From: Betaproteobacteria bacterium UBA6904
Lineage (GTDB): Bacteria; Pseudomonadota; Gammaproteobacteria; Burkholderiales; SG8-39
Direction of reading: 5' to 3'
DNA: 7,018 bases
Assembly: GCA_002451175.1 (NCBI GenBank)
Contig: DKBI01000207.1
Span: 3,275-10,292 of the forward strand
The notes under the pieces were generated by a model that was given only the letters and a program-made list of their open reading frames with translations, was not told the DNA's origin and ran no database searches. Shown here piece by piece: positions 1-5,951 of this stretch; position 1 is the stretch's first letter; every line of letters begins with the position of its first letter. Position numbers and translations under genes: made by a program.

Positions 1-443
1 TGACGGTGCGCGAGAACCTACTGCTGGCGGCGCGCGCCGGCGAACCGGATCCCCGCCGCATGGAGTGGATCTTTCGCCTGTTCCCCGCGATGCAGACCTT
101 CTGGAACGCGCTGGCCGGGAACCTCTCGGGCGGCCAGAAGCAGATGCTCGCCATCGCCCGCGCGATCGTCGAGCCGCGCAAGCTGCTGCTGGTGGACGAG
201 CCGACCAAGGGCCTCGCCCCGGCGATCATCGCCAACATGGTGGAGGCCTTCCGCGAGCTGAAGCGCACCGACACGACCATGCTGGTGGTCGAGCAGAACT
301 TCCATTTCGCGCGCGCGCTCGGCGACACGGTGGCGGTGATGGATTCCGGCCGCATCGTGCACACCGGGCGCATGGACGCGCTCGCGGCGGACGCCGCGCT
401 GCAGACGAAGCTGCTCGGCCTCGCGCTGGACGCGCACCAATGA
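1..443 (+). CDS. ABC transporter ATP-binding protein, LivF/UrtE-like (C-terminal part)
   Basis: This is the ATPase subunit of a HAAT-family (branched-chain amino acid/amide type) importer; it binds the cytoplasmic face of the two permeases and powers uptake by ATP hydrolysis. The gene is cut by the window edge: the reading frame is open from base 3 (T-V-R-E-N-L-L), so the GTG at 6 is internal and Walker A lies upstream. Visible are the ABC signature LSGGQ (123-137), Walker B with catalytic Glu in LLLVDEP (183-203), a D-loop-like segment after it (GLAP), and VVEQNFHFARALGD, where the H-loop His is replaced by Gln as is usual for LivF/UrtE proteins. The wording of this last segment recalls UrtE as much as LivF, so the substrate need not be leucine/valine. 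The TGA stop overlaps the ATG of the next permease (ATGA, 440-443). About 90 N-terminal residues are probably missing. The family is certain; the substrate is unknown. Confidence 0.93.
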   Translation, partial: TVRENLLLAARAGEPDPRRMEWIFRLFPAMQTFWNALAGNLSGGQKQMLAIARAIVEPRKLLLVDEPTKGLAPAIIANMVEAFRELKRTDTTMLVVEQNFHFARALGDTVAVMDSGRIVHTGRMDALAADAALQTKLLGLALDAHQ

Positions 444-1462
444 GCGCCGCGGCGAGCGCCGACACGCCGGGCACCGCGCTGCCGGCGGCGCGCCTGGACT
501 GGACGCCGGTCGCGCTCGTGCTCGCCATCGCGCTCGCCGCGCTGCCCTTCGTCGGCAGCCTGCCGACGTGGGTGACGCTCACGGTCGCGGGACTCGCCAT
601 GGGCATGATGATCTTCATGATGGCGTCCGGCCTGACGCTCGTCTTCGGGCTCATGGACGTCATGAATTTCGCGCACGGCATCTTCATCTCGGTCGGCGCC
701 TACGGCGCCGCGACGGTGCTCACGCGCATGAGCGCCCAGATGCAGGCCAACAGCCTCGCGTCGGACCTCTCGGCCATGGTGCCGGCGGTGCTCGCGGCGA
801 TCGCGCTCGCCGGGCTGCTCGGCTGGTTCTTCGAGCGGGTGCTGATCCGCCCCGTCTACGGGGACCACCTCAAGCAGATCCTCGTCACGATGGGCGGCCT
901 GATCGTGTTCGAGCAGCTCATCCACGTCGTCTGGGGGCCCGACATCATCCCGCTGCCGCGTCCCGGCACCATCACCGGCGCCTTCATCATCGGCGAAGCG
1001 GCCATCGAGCGCTACCGCATGCTGGCGGTGATCGTCGGGCTGATCGTGTTCGCGGCGATGTGGCTGCTGCTCAATCGCACGCGCATCGGCCTGCTGGTGC
1101 GCGCCGGCGTGGAAAACCCGGAGATGGTCGAATCGCTCGGCTACCGGATCAGGCGCCTGTTCATCGGCGTGTTCGTCGCCGGCTCCGGGCTCGCCGGCCT
1201 GGGCGGCGCGATGTGGGCCATGTACCAGGAGCAGGTCAACGCGCAGATGGGCATGCAGGTGCTCGTCGTGATCTTCATCGTCGTCATCATCGGCGGCCTC
1301 GGCTCCGTCGGCGGCTGCTTCATCGGCGCGCTGCTCGTCGGGCTGATCGCCAACTACACCGGCTACCTCGCGCCCAAGCTCGCGCTCGGCTCCAACATCC
1401 TCCTCATGGTGGCGGTGCTGCTGTGGCGGCCGCGCGGCCTGTATCCGATCGGCAAGGCCTGA
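440..1462 (+). CDS. HAAT-family ABC transporter permease, LivH-like
   Basis: This inner-membrane permease of 340 residues is one half of the translocation channel of a branched-chain amino acid/amide importer. The start at 440 is chosen because ATGA overlaps the upstream ATPase stop and the protein then has the usual LivH length; no clear Shine-Dalgarno precedes it, which fits coupled translation. A hydrophilic leader of about 20 residues is followed by hydrophobic segments near 24-42, 47-72, 80-95, 113-130, 148-166, 195-212, 240-260, 275-305 and 318-330. Family hallmarks are GLTLVFGLMDVMNFAHG (64-80), the cytoplasmic ATPase-contact loop around GVENPEMVESLGY (223-235), and the glycine motif IGGLGSVGG..GALLVG (284-301). 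It pairs with the LivM-like permease five bases downstream. The family is secure. The symbol livH is withheld because the substrate cannot be read from the sequence; an amide or other carboxylate importer is equally possible. Confidence 0.93.
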   Translation: MSAAASADTPGTALPAARLDWTPVALVLAIALAALPFVGSLPTWVTLTVAGLAMGMMIFMMASGLTLVFGLMDVMNFAHGIFISVGAYGAATVLTRMSAQMQANSLASDLSAMVPAVLAAIALAGLLGWFFERVLIRPVYGDHLKQILVTMGGLIVFEQLIHVVWGPDIIPLPRPGTITGAFIIGEAAIERYRMLAVIVGLIVFAAMWLLLNRTRIGLLVRAGVENPEMVESLGYRIRRLFIGVFVAGSGLAGLGGAMWAMYQEQVNAQMGMQVLVVIFIVVIIGGLGSVGGCFIGALLVGLIANYTGYLAPKLALGSNILLMVAVLLWRPRGLYPIGKA

Positions 1463-1467
1463 GGCGC

Positions 1468-2523
1468 ATGCTGCACACGCTGCTTTCCGGCGACTACCCG
1501 CGCAGCCGCGCCCTCAGCGCGGTGCTGCTGGTCGTGCTTGTCGGCCTGGCGCTCGCGCCATTCATCTTTCCGGGCACGCGCTCGCTCAACGTCGCGGCGA
1601 AGGTCGCGGTGTTCGTGCTGCTCGTCGCCAGCTACGACCTGCTGCTGGGCTACACCGGCGTCGTGTCGTTCGCGCACACCATGTTCTTCGGCATTGGCGG
1701 CTACGGCGTCGGCATCGCGATGGCCAAGCTCGGGCCCGGCTGGGGCGCGCTCGCGCTCGGCATCGGCGCCTGTCTCGCGCTGTCGCTCGCCATCGCCCTG
1801 GCCATCGGCCTGCTCTCGCTGCGCGTGCGTGCGATCTTCTTCGCGATGATCACGCTGGCGGTCGCGTCGTTCTTCCAGATCCTCGCGTCGCAGCTGTCCG
1901 CCGTCACCGGCGGCGAGGACGGCCTCACGTTCCGGCTGCCTGAGGCGCTGCGCCCCGGGACGGTTCTCGCGAGCCCGTTCGGCATCGAGATCAACGGCCG
2001 GCTGCTCAGCTACTACATCGTCTTCTTCAGCGTCCTGGCGTTGTTCCTCGCGCTGCTGCGCGTGGTGAACTCGCCGTTCGGCCGGGTCCTGCTCTCGATC
2101 CGCGAAAACGAGTTCCGCTCCGAGGCGATCGGCTACCGCATCGTCACCTACCGCACGGTCGCCAATTGCCTCGCGGCGCTCGGCGCCACCGCGGCCGGGA
2201 TCCTGTACGCGATCTGGCTGCGCTACACGGGTCCGGACACGACGCTGTCGTTCAACATCATGATCGACATACTGCTGATGGTCGTGATCGGCGGCATGGG
2301 CACGCTGTACGGCGCGGTGCTCGGCGCGACGATCTTCGTCCTCGCGCAGAACTACCTGCGCGACCTCATGAAGGCCGCGAGCGGCGCGCTCGACGGGCTG
2401 CCGCTGCTGCCGGCACTGCTGCACCCCGACCGCTGGCTGCTGTGGCTCGGCGTGCTGTTCATCGTCTGCGTCTATTACTTCCCCACCGGCATCGTCGGCA
2501 AACTGCGCGCGAGGCGAGCATGA
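1468..2523 (+). CDS. HAAT-family ABC transporter permease, LivM-like
   Basis: This is the second inner-membrane permease of the same importer, 351 residues. The ATG at 1468 lies five bases after the LivH-like stop. AAGG at 1454-1457 (10 bases before the ATG) and GAGG at 1461-1464 are the only Shine-Dalgarno-like sequences, so reinitiation after the upstream gene is likely. Hydrophobic segments lie near 16-36, 44-62, 70-86, 92-117, 122-142, 180-200, 228-250, 263-297 and 322-340. LivM hallmarks are YDLLLGYTGVVSFAH (56-70), the cytoplasmic loop SPFGRVLLSIRENEFRSEAIGY (202-223) that contacts the ATPase, and VVIGGMGTLYGAVLGA (272-287). The C-terminus ends in a short basic tail (KLRARRA). Its TGA overlaps the ATG of the hydrolase, placing all four genes in one coupled set. 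Transported substrate unknown. Confidence 0.93.
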   Translation: MLHTLLSGDYPRSRALSAVLLVVLVGLALAPFIFPGTRSLNVAAKVAVFVLLVASYDLLLGYTGVVSFAHTMFFGIGGYGVGIAMAKLGPGWGALALGIGACLALSLAIALAIGLLSLRVRAIFFAMITLAVASFFQILASQLSAVTGGEDGLTFRLPEALRPGTVLASPFGIEINGRLLSYYIVFFSVLALFLALLRVVNSPFGRVLLSIRENEFRSEAIGYRIVTYRTVANCLAALGATAAGILYAIWLRYTGPDTTLSFNIMIDILLMVVIGGMGTLYGAVLGATIFVLAQNYLRDLMKAASGALDGLPLLPALLHPDRWLLWLGVLFIVCVYYFPTGIVGKLRARRA

Positions 2524-3362
2524 CCCCCACGTCCCACTACCTGGTCTGCCATGACCGCGAGATCCACTACACGGAGTGGGGCCCGCAGCACGCGGACACG
2601 GTGATCGCGTGGCACGGCCTGGCGCGCACAGGACGCGATTTCGACGACCTGGCCGCGCACCTGGCGTCCCGATACCGGGTGCTCTGCCCGGACACGCTCG
2701 GCCGCGGCCTCTCGCAGTGGAGTCCGCAGCCGGAACGCGAGTACTGCCTCGCGTTCTACGGGCAGTTGGCGGTGGCGCTGGTCGACCGCCTCGCGCTCGA
2801 GACGTTCCACTGGGTCGGCACGTCCATGGGCGGCGCGCTCGGCATCCACCTCGCGGCCGGGGCGCTGCGCGGCCGCATCCGGCGGCTGGTGCTGAACGAC
2901 ATCGGGCCCAGGCTCGGCGAGGCCGCCGTCGCGCGCATCCGCACCTACGCGGGAAATCCCCCTCGGTTCGAGCGCCAGTCCGAGCTGGAGGCGTACTTCC
3001 GAACGATCTATGCCCCCTTCGGGTCGCTCACCGATGCGCAGTGGCGGCGCCTCGCCGAAACCTCCGCGCGCCGCCTGCCCGACGGCAAGGTCACGCCGCA
3101 TTACGATCCGAAGATGGTCCTGCAGTTCGAGCACTCCCCGCGCGATTACGACCAGTGGGCGGCCTGGGACGCGATCAACGTGCCGACGCTCTGCCTGCGG
3201 GGCGAAAGCTCCGACTTGCTGCTGCCCGAAGTCGCCGACGAGATGCGCCGCCGCGGACCGCGGGCCGAGGTGGTGACCATCCCCGGCTGCGGACATGCGC
3301 CGGCGCTCAACGTCGCGGCGCAGATGCGGCTGGTCGAGGAATTCCTGGGCAGCGCGGCCTAG
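2520..3362 (+). CDS. alpha/beta hydrolase fold protein, substrate unknown
   Basis: A 280-residue cytoplasmic alpha/beta hydrolase with no signal peptide or membrane segment. The expected landmarks appear in order: oxyanion-hole segment WHGLARTGRDF (31-41), the strand and turn CPDTLGRGLS (56-65), nucleophile elbow GTSMGG with Ser102 (100-105), a helical cap region about 130-210, a candidate acid Asp232 in ESSDLLLPE, and the catalytic His259 in CGHAP. The triad therefore looks intact, which fits an esterase, lactonase, C-C hydrolase or similar enzyme; a Ser nucleophile argues against a haloalkane dehalogenase or epoxide hydrolase, which use Asp. The ATG at 2520 overlaps the permease TGA, and GAGG (2511-2514) sits five bases upstream. 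The position as last gene of an importer operon suggests action on the imported compound or a derivative, but this is inference. Its TAG stop is interleaved with the tatC stop on the other strand. Confidence 0.9.
   Translation: MTPTSHYLVCHDREIHYTEWGPQHADTVIAWHGLARTGRDFDDLAAHLASRYRVLCPDTLGRGLSQWSPQPEREYCLAFYGQLAVALVDRLALETFHWVGTSMGGALGIHLAAGALRGRIRRLVLNDIGPRLGEAAVARIRTYAGNPPRFERQSELEAYFRTIYAPFGSLTDAQWRRLAETSARRLPDGKVTPHYDPKMVLQFEHSPRDYDQWAAWDAINVPTLCLRGESSDLLLPEVADEMRRRGPRAEVVTIPGCGHAPALNVAAQMRLVEEFLGSAA
3359..3362. other. CTAG shared by two convergent stop codons
   Basis: The palindrome CTAG contains TAG on the + strand (3360-3362, end of the hydrolase) and TAG on the - strand (3361-3359, end of tatC). 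The two operons thus overlap tail to tail by four bases. I see no GC-rich hairpin with a T-run on either side; the only nearby palindrome is CGAGCTCG at 3376-3383, inside tatC, with no loop. Confidence 0.9.
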
Positions 3363-4150
3363 CGGTCGGGCCGGTCGAGCTCGCGCTCCATCTCCTCGTC
3401 GCTCGGCGGCTTGTAGTCCGAGGCGCCCTCCGCCCGCTTGCCCACGAATCGCGCGAGGAACAGCCCCGCCTCGAACAGCAGGCACATGGGCACCGCGAGC
3501 ATGAACTGCGAGAGCACGTCGGGCGGCGTCACCACCGCGGCGACGATGAACGCGCCCACGATGACATAGGGGCGCGCCTGCCGGAGCTTCTCCACGCTCA
3601 CCACGCCGAAGCGCACCAGCAGGATCACCACCACCGGGATCTCGAAGGTCACGCCGAAGGCGAGGAACATGGTGATGACGAAACTGAAATAGGCCTCGAT
3701 GTCGGGCGCCGGCGTGATGGACTTGGGCGCGAACTCGTTGATGAACGCGAACACCTTGCCGAAGACGAAGAAGTAGCAGAACGCCACGCCGAGGTAGAAG
3801 AGCACGGTGCTCGCAACGACGATCGGCAGCGCGAGCCGTTTCTCGTGCTCGTACAGTCCCGGCGCGACGAACGCCCAGGCCTGGTACAGCACGTACGGCA
3901 GCGCCACCATGAACGCCGCCAGCGCGCTGACTTTCATGGGCACCATGAACGGCGTGATGACGCCGGTGGCGATCATGCGCGCGCCTTCGGGCAGCGCGCG
4001 CATCAGCGGCAGCGCCAGCAGGTCGTAGATCGCGCCGGGCCCGGGCCAGATGAACACCGCCAGGAAGGGCAGCAGCACCGCAACCAGCGCGCGCATCAGC
4101 CGCTCGCGCAGCTCGATGAGATGGGAGATGAACGTGTCCTGCGTGGTCAC
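3359..4150 (-). CDS. tatC: Sec-independent protein translocase subunit TatC
   Basis: TatC is the polytopic core of the twin-arginine translocase in the inner membrane; with TatB it recognises the RR signal peptide of folded cargo and then recruits TatA. The protein has 263 residues with six hydrophobic segments near 20-40, 68-90, 106-131, 153-179, 192-208 and 213-234. Diagnostic features are the N-terminal HLIELRERL (10-18), with the signal-binding Glu13, [17 protein letters not shown] (89-105) carrying Glu103, FEIPV with Glu170, and TPPDVLSQ (208-215) with Asp211; the last three match E. coli TatC numbering. The start is GTG at 4150, overlapping the tatB stop as GTGA, with a weak AAGG four bases upstream. 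The cytoplasmic tail (about 236-263) is strongly charged ([17 protein letters not shown]). It is the last gene of the his-HIT-tat operon, and its stop lies in the CTAG shared with the convergent hydrolase. Confidence 0.97.
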   Translation of the reverse strand: MTTQDTFISHLIELRERLMRALVAVLLPFLAVFIWPGPGAIYDLLALPLMRALPEGARMIATGVITPFMVPMKVSALAAFMVALPYVLYQAWAFVAPGLYEHEKRLALPIVVASTVLFYLGVAFCYFFVFGKVFAFINEFAPKSITPAPDIEAYFSFVITMFLAFGVTFEIPVVVILLVRFGVVSVEKLRQARPYVIVGAFIVAAVVTPPDVLSQFMLAVPMCLLFEAGLFLARFVGKRAEGASDYKPPSDEEMERELDRPDR

Positions 4151-4533
4151 GGGGCCTTTTTCTCGCCGGCGGCGGCCGCCACCGTTGGGGAGGTGGCTTC
4201 GCCGATCGCCGGCGCGGATTCCTGCGCCGGCGAAACCTCGGTGGCTGCGATCGTCGCCGCAGCCGCGTTCAGCTCGCTCTCGGTCTGCGTCAGCTCGCTG
4301 CGCAGCGAGGTTTCGATGCCGCTCGCCGCTTCCTGCACCGTGTCGCGCATCTTGCGCAACTCGTCGAGCTCGACTTCACGATGGATGTCGGCCTTGACGT
4401 CGGCGACGTAGCGCTGCATCCGTCCCATGAGATGGCCCAGCGTGCGCGCGACGCGCGGCAGGCGCTCGGGCCCGATGACGATCAGGGCGACGACGCCGAT
4501 GACGAGAAGCTCGGAAAAGCCGATGTCAAACAT
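4147..4533 (-). CDS. tatB: Sec-independent protein translocase subunit TatB
   Basis: TatB is the single-span partner of TatC in the receptor complex for twin-arginine signal peptides. It has 128 residues. [10 protein letters not shown] places the characteristic Glu at position 8, the membrane helix runs about 5-20, and GPERLP (21-26) is the TatB hinge that separates it from TatA (FGTKKL). An amphipathic helix (about 27-50) and a charged helical stretch (about 50-90) follow. The last 40 residues are low-complexity and rich in Ala, Pro, Ser and Glu, as is common in TatB. No purine-rich Shine-Dalgarno precedes the ATG (the - strand reads CTCCCTCTGGC just upstream), in contrast to tatA. A hairpin lies between tatA and this gene. 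The tail contains a 10-bp inverted repeat at DNA level. The stop overlaps the tatC GTG. Confidence 0.96.
   Translation of the reverse strand: MFDIGFSELLVIGVVALIVIGPERLPRVARTLGHLMGRMQRYVADVKADIHREVELDELRKMRDTVQEAASGIETSLRSELTQTESELNAAAATIAATEVSPAQESAPAIGEATSPTVAAAAGEKKAP
4206..4233 (-). repeat. 10-bp perfect inverted repeat inside the tatB 3' end
   Basis: TCGCCGGCGC (4206-4215) and GCGCCGGCGA (4224-4233) are exact reverse complements separated by eight bases. In the tatB message this could form a 10-bp, almost entirely G-C stem, with two more G-C pairs possible in the loop beyond a bulged A. It encodes residues 101-110 ([10 protein letters not shown]), where the SPA/APA repeat partly explains the symmetry. 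It ends 55 bases before the tatC GTG. No T-run follows, so it is not a classical terminator. Function is unproven. Confidence 0.6.
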
Positions 4534-4547
4534 GCCAGAGGGAGACT

Positions 4548-4570
4548 AAAAGGGCGCCCGCAGGCGCCCT
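4548..4570 (-). terminator. hairpin with short T-run between tatA and tatB (probable attenuator)
   Basis: Read in the direction of transcription, AGGGCGCC, a TGCG loop and GGCGCCCT form an 8-bp perfect stem (4551-4558 with 4563-4570), followed at once by TTT and then AG. The loop closed by C-G has the cUNCGg form, a very stable class of RNA tetraloop. The T-run is only four bases including the one paired in the stem, so termination should be partial. The hairpin begins 23 bases after the tatA stop and ends 17 bases before the tatB ATG. It could reduce transcription into tatB-tatC, or protect the 3' end of a short tatA message; either would favour more TatA than TatB or TatC. Confidence 0.7.
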
Positions 4571-4593
4571 CCAAGACCAATCGCGCGCCGTCC

Positions 4594-4824
4594 TCAGGCC
4601 CGGGTCTCGGTCTTGGACTTCACTTCGCCCTCGACCACTTTGCCCGAAACCTGTGGCGCCGCGCCCGTCTCGCCGGCCTTGTCGCCGCCTTCACGCATCC
4701 CTTCCTTGAACCCGCGCACCGCTCCGCCCAAGTCAGCGCCCATGTTGCGCAGCTTCTTGGTGCCGAAGATCAGCATCACGATCAAGAGGACGATCAGCCA
4801 GTGCCAGATGCTGAACGAGCCCAT
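4594..4824 (-). CDS. tatA: Sec-independent protein translocase subunit TatA
   Basis: TatA is the small, abundant pore-forming or membrane-thinning component of the twin-arginine translocase; it oligomerises on the TatBC-cargo complex. The 76-residue protein starts [10 protein letters not shown], with a polar residue (His8) at the place of Gln8 in E. coli TatA. One membrane helix runs about 5-20, and the hinge FGTKKL is at 20-25. The amphipathic helix (about 26-44) contains Asp31, Gly33 and the near-invariant Phe39 in GFKEGM. The C-terminal 30 residues are polar and probably disordered. The start is fixed by a strong Shine-Dalgarno. It follows the HIT gene by 12 bases and is separated from tatB by 60 bases with a hairpin. 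FGTKKL rather than GPERLP distinguishes it from TatB. Confidence 0.96.
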   Translation of the reverse strand: MGSFSIWHWLIVLLIVMLIFGTKKLRNMGADLGGAVRGFKEGMREGGDKAGETGAAPQVSGKVVEGEVKSKTETRA

Positions 4825-4830
4825 ATCCTT

Positions 4831-4835
4831 CTCCT
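4831..4835 (-). promoter_or_regulatory. strong ribosome binding site of tatA
   Basis: The - strand reads GAGAGGAGAAGGAT directly before the tatA ATG; AGGAG lies six bases from the start codon. This purine-rich site abuts the TGA of the HIT gene (4839-4837), so tatA has its own efficient initiation in addition to any coupling. tatB lacks anything comparable. Confidence 0.85.
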
Positions 4836-4836
4836 C

Positions 4837-5214
4837 TCAAGCCGGTTTCCGCCTCGAGAGCATCGGACCAAGCGGGTCCGGCCCCCCGAGAATGTGCATG
4901 TGAACATGATACACCTCCTGATGTCCCACCCGCCCGGTGTTGACGATGATCCGGAAGCCGTCGGCGGCCCCCGCCTGGCGCGCCAGGGTCCCGGCCAGCG
5001 CGAGCATTTTGCCGAACGCGGCGTGCTGCGCGGCGCCGGCCTCGTACAGCGAAGCGACGTGCTGCCTGGGAATCACCAGCAAGTGCACCGGCGCCTGCGG
5101 CTGGATGTCGTTGAACGCGATCACGTCCTCGTCCTCGTACACCTTGCGCGCGGGGATCTCGCCCCGCGCGATGCGGCAAAAGATGCAGTCGGCCGCCGGT
5201 TGCCCGCCGCTCAT
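4837..5214 (-). CDS. HIT-family (histidine triad) nucleotide-binding protein, HinT-like
   Basis: HIT proteins of this branch hydrolyse nucleoside phosphoramidates and related adenylated compounds as small cytoplasmic dimers. The 125-residue product has the N-terminal [13 protein letters not shown] (10-22) with a CxxC that binds zinc in some members, the segment [20 protein letters not shown] (33-52) typical of HinT, and the histidine triad HVHMHILGG (103-111); the middle His105 is the expected nucleophile. The reading frame is open 46 codons further upstream, but the start at 5214 is chosen because it overlaps the hisE stop as ATGA, has GGAGG seven bases before it, and begins just before the conserved domain. 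The gene lies between hisE and tatA. The link to histidine synthesis or export is not evident from the sequence. Family assignment is firm; physiological substrate unknown. Confidence 0.94.
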   Translation of the reverse strand: MSGGQPAADCIFCRIARGEIPARKVYEDEDVIAFNDIQPQAPVHLLVIPRQHVASLYEAGAAQHAAFGKMLALAGTLARQAGAADGFRIIVNTGRVGHQEVYHVHMHILGGPDPLGPMLSRRKPA

Positions 5215-5561
5215 GCCTCGCCCTCCCGGTGCCGGCGCTTGCGCGCCGCCTTCTCGTCGATGCCGGAAATCCCTTCGCGCCGATGCAGCTCGGCGACGAC
5301 GTCTTGCGGCCCGAGCCCGAAACGCGCCAGCAGGATCAGGCAGTGGAACCACAGGTCGGCGGTTTCGCGCACGAGGTGCAGGCGATCGCCCGACTTGGCG
5401 GCGAGGATCGCTTCCGTCGCTTCCTCGCCGATCTTCTTCAGCACGGCATCCTCCGACTCGGCGAGCAGCCGCGCCACGTAAGAAGTCTCCGCGTTGCCGC
5501 CGCGCCGCTGCTCGATGACCGCCGCCAGGCGCTCGAGCGTCTCATAGATGCCGTTTTTCAT
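5211..5561 (-). CDS. hisE: phosphoribosyl-ATP pyrophosphatase HisE
   Basis: HisE hydrolyses phosphoribosyl-ATP to phosphoribosyl-AMP and pyrophosphate, the second step of histidine synthesis, in the cytoplasm. The 116-residue protein is all-helical in composition and carries the MazG-like metal-binding pattern: [18 protein letters not shown] (42-59) with Glu46, Glu47 and Glu50, then [13 protein letters not shown] (66-78) with Glu66 and Asp69. The ATG at 5561 is chosen over an 18-codon upstream extension because it overlaps the hisI stop (ATGA) and [12 protein letters not shown] is the normal start of the domain. A basic C-terminal tail ([13 protein letters not shown]) overlaps the HIT start. 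It is a stand-alone enzyme, not fused to HisI as in enteric bacteria. Confidence 0.95.
   Translation of the reverse strand: MKNGIYETLERLAAVIEQRRGGNAETSYVARLLAESEDAVLKKIGEEATEAILAAKSGDRLHLVRETADLWFHCLILLARFGLGPQDVVAELHRREGISGIDEKAARKRRHREGEA
5222..5226 (-). promoter_or_regulatory. ribosome binding site deciding the HIT start
   Basis: The - strand carries GGAGG seven bases before the ATG at 5214, within the last codons of hisE. It supports this internal ATG over the longer upstream extension of the same frame. Confidence 0.75.
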
Positions 5562-5947
5562 GGTTCGCCGTAGATCCTTGCCGGGCTCTCGATCACCGTG
5601 TCCGTCGTCACCCACGCGGCGCCGTCGAGCCGGCGGAAGAAACAGCGCGCGCGCCCGGTGTGGCAGGCGATGCCGCCGGCCTGCTCGACGCGCAGCAGGA
5701 TCGCGTCGCCGTCGCAGTCCAGGCGGAGTTCGACGACGCGCTGCACGTGCCCCGACTCCTCGCCCTTGCGCCAGAGCCGGCCGCGCGAGCGCGACCAGTA
5801 CACCGCCTCGCCGCGGCGCGCGGTCTCCGCCAGCGCCTCGCGGTTCATCCAGGCCAGCATCAGCACCTGCCCGCTCGCCGCGTCCTGCGCGATGGCGGTC
5901 ACCAGGCCCTGCTCGTTCCAGCGCACTTCGTCGAGCCAGCCGTCCAT
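5558..5947 (-). CDS. hisI: phosphoribosyl-AMP cyclohydrolase HisI
   Basis: HisI opens the adenine ring of phosphoribosyl-AMP to give ProFAR, the third step of histidine synthesis. The 129-residue cytoplasmic enzyme shows the family motifs: VLMLAWMN (28-35), [20 protein letters not shown] (50-69), the metal-binding DCDGD (77-81) with Asp77, Cys78, Asp79 and Asp81, and [11 protein letters not shown] (94-104) with Cys95 and Cys102, which complete the zinc site. The length matches single-domain HisI. The ATG at 5947 is four bases after the hisF stop with GAGG ten bases upstream, and its stop overlaps the hisE start. It acts directly after HisE, and the pair is encoded adjacently but as separate proteins. 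Confidence 0.96.
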   Translation of the reverse strand: MDGWLDEVRWNEQGLVTAIAQDAASGQVLMLAWMNREALAETARRGEAVYWSRSRGRLWRKGEESGHVQRVVELRLDCDGDAILLRVEQAGGIACHTGRARCFFRRLDGAAWVTTDTVIESPARIYGEP

Positions 5948-5951
5948 GGCG

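Noticed and set aside
286..300. Missing H-loop histidine in the ATPase (VVEQN in place of a VxxH pattern).
   Set aside because: Gln at this place is the normal state of LivF/UrtE-type subunits, so it does not indicate a defective enzyme.
1363..2424. A 353-codon open frame antisense to the LivM-like permease.
   Set aside because: Its Arg/Glu/Gln/Asp-rich composition is the complement of a membrane-protein gene in GC-rich DNA; no motif or ribosome site supports it.
4034..4046. Palindromic GGGCCCGGGCC run in tatC.
   Set aside because: It is explained by the codons for Pro-Gly-Pro-Gly in the first periplasmic loop; no flanking structure suggests a site.
2576..4411. A 611-codon open frame on the + strand running through the hydrolase and antisense to tatC and part of tatB.
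   Set aside because: It is a high-GC shadow: the product is rich in Arg, His, Asp and Gly with no recognisable domain, and it conflicts with two well-supported genes.
4864..4880. CGGACC/GGTCCG inverted repeat with a 5-base loop near the 3' end of the HIT gene, upstream of tatA.
   Set aside because: The 6-bp stem is in coding sequence with no T-run and leaves the tatA ribosome site free; this length is expected by chance in GC-rich DNA.
5233..5248. CGGCGC/GCGCCG inverted repeat with a TTGC loop in the last codons of hisE, near the HIT ribosome site.
   Set aside because: It is a short stem in coding sequence, does not cover the GGAGG site, and is not distinguishable from chance.
5215..5352. 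Upstream 46-codon extension of the HIT reading frame.
   Set aside because: The extension lies inside hisE, is Arg-rich and domain-free, and the internal ATG has a GGAGG site and an ATGA overlap.
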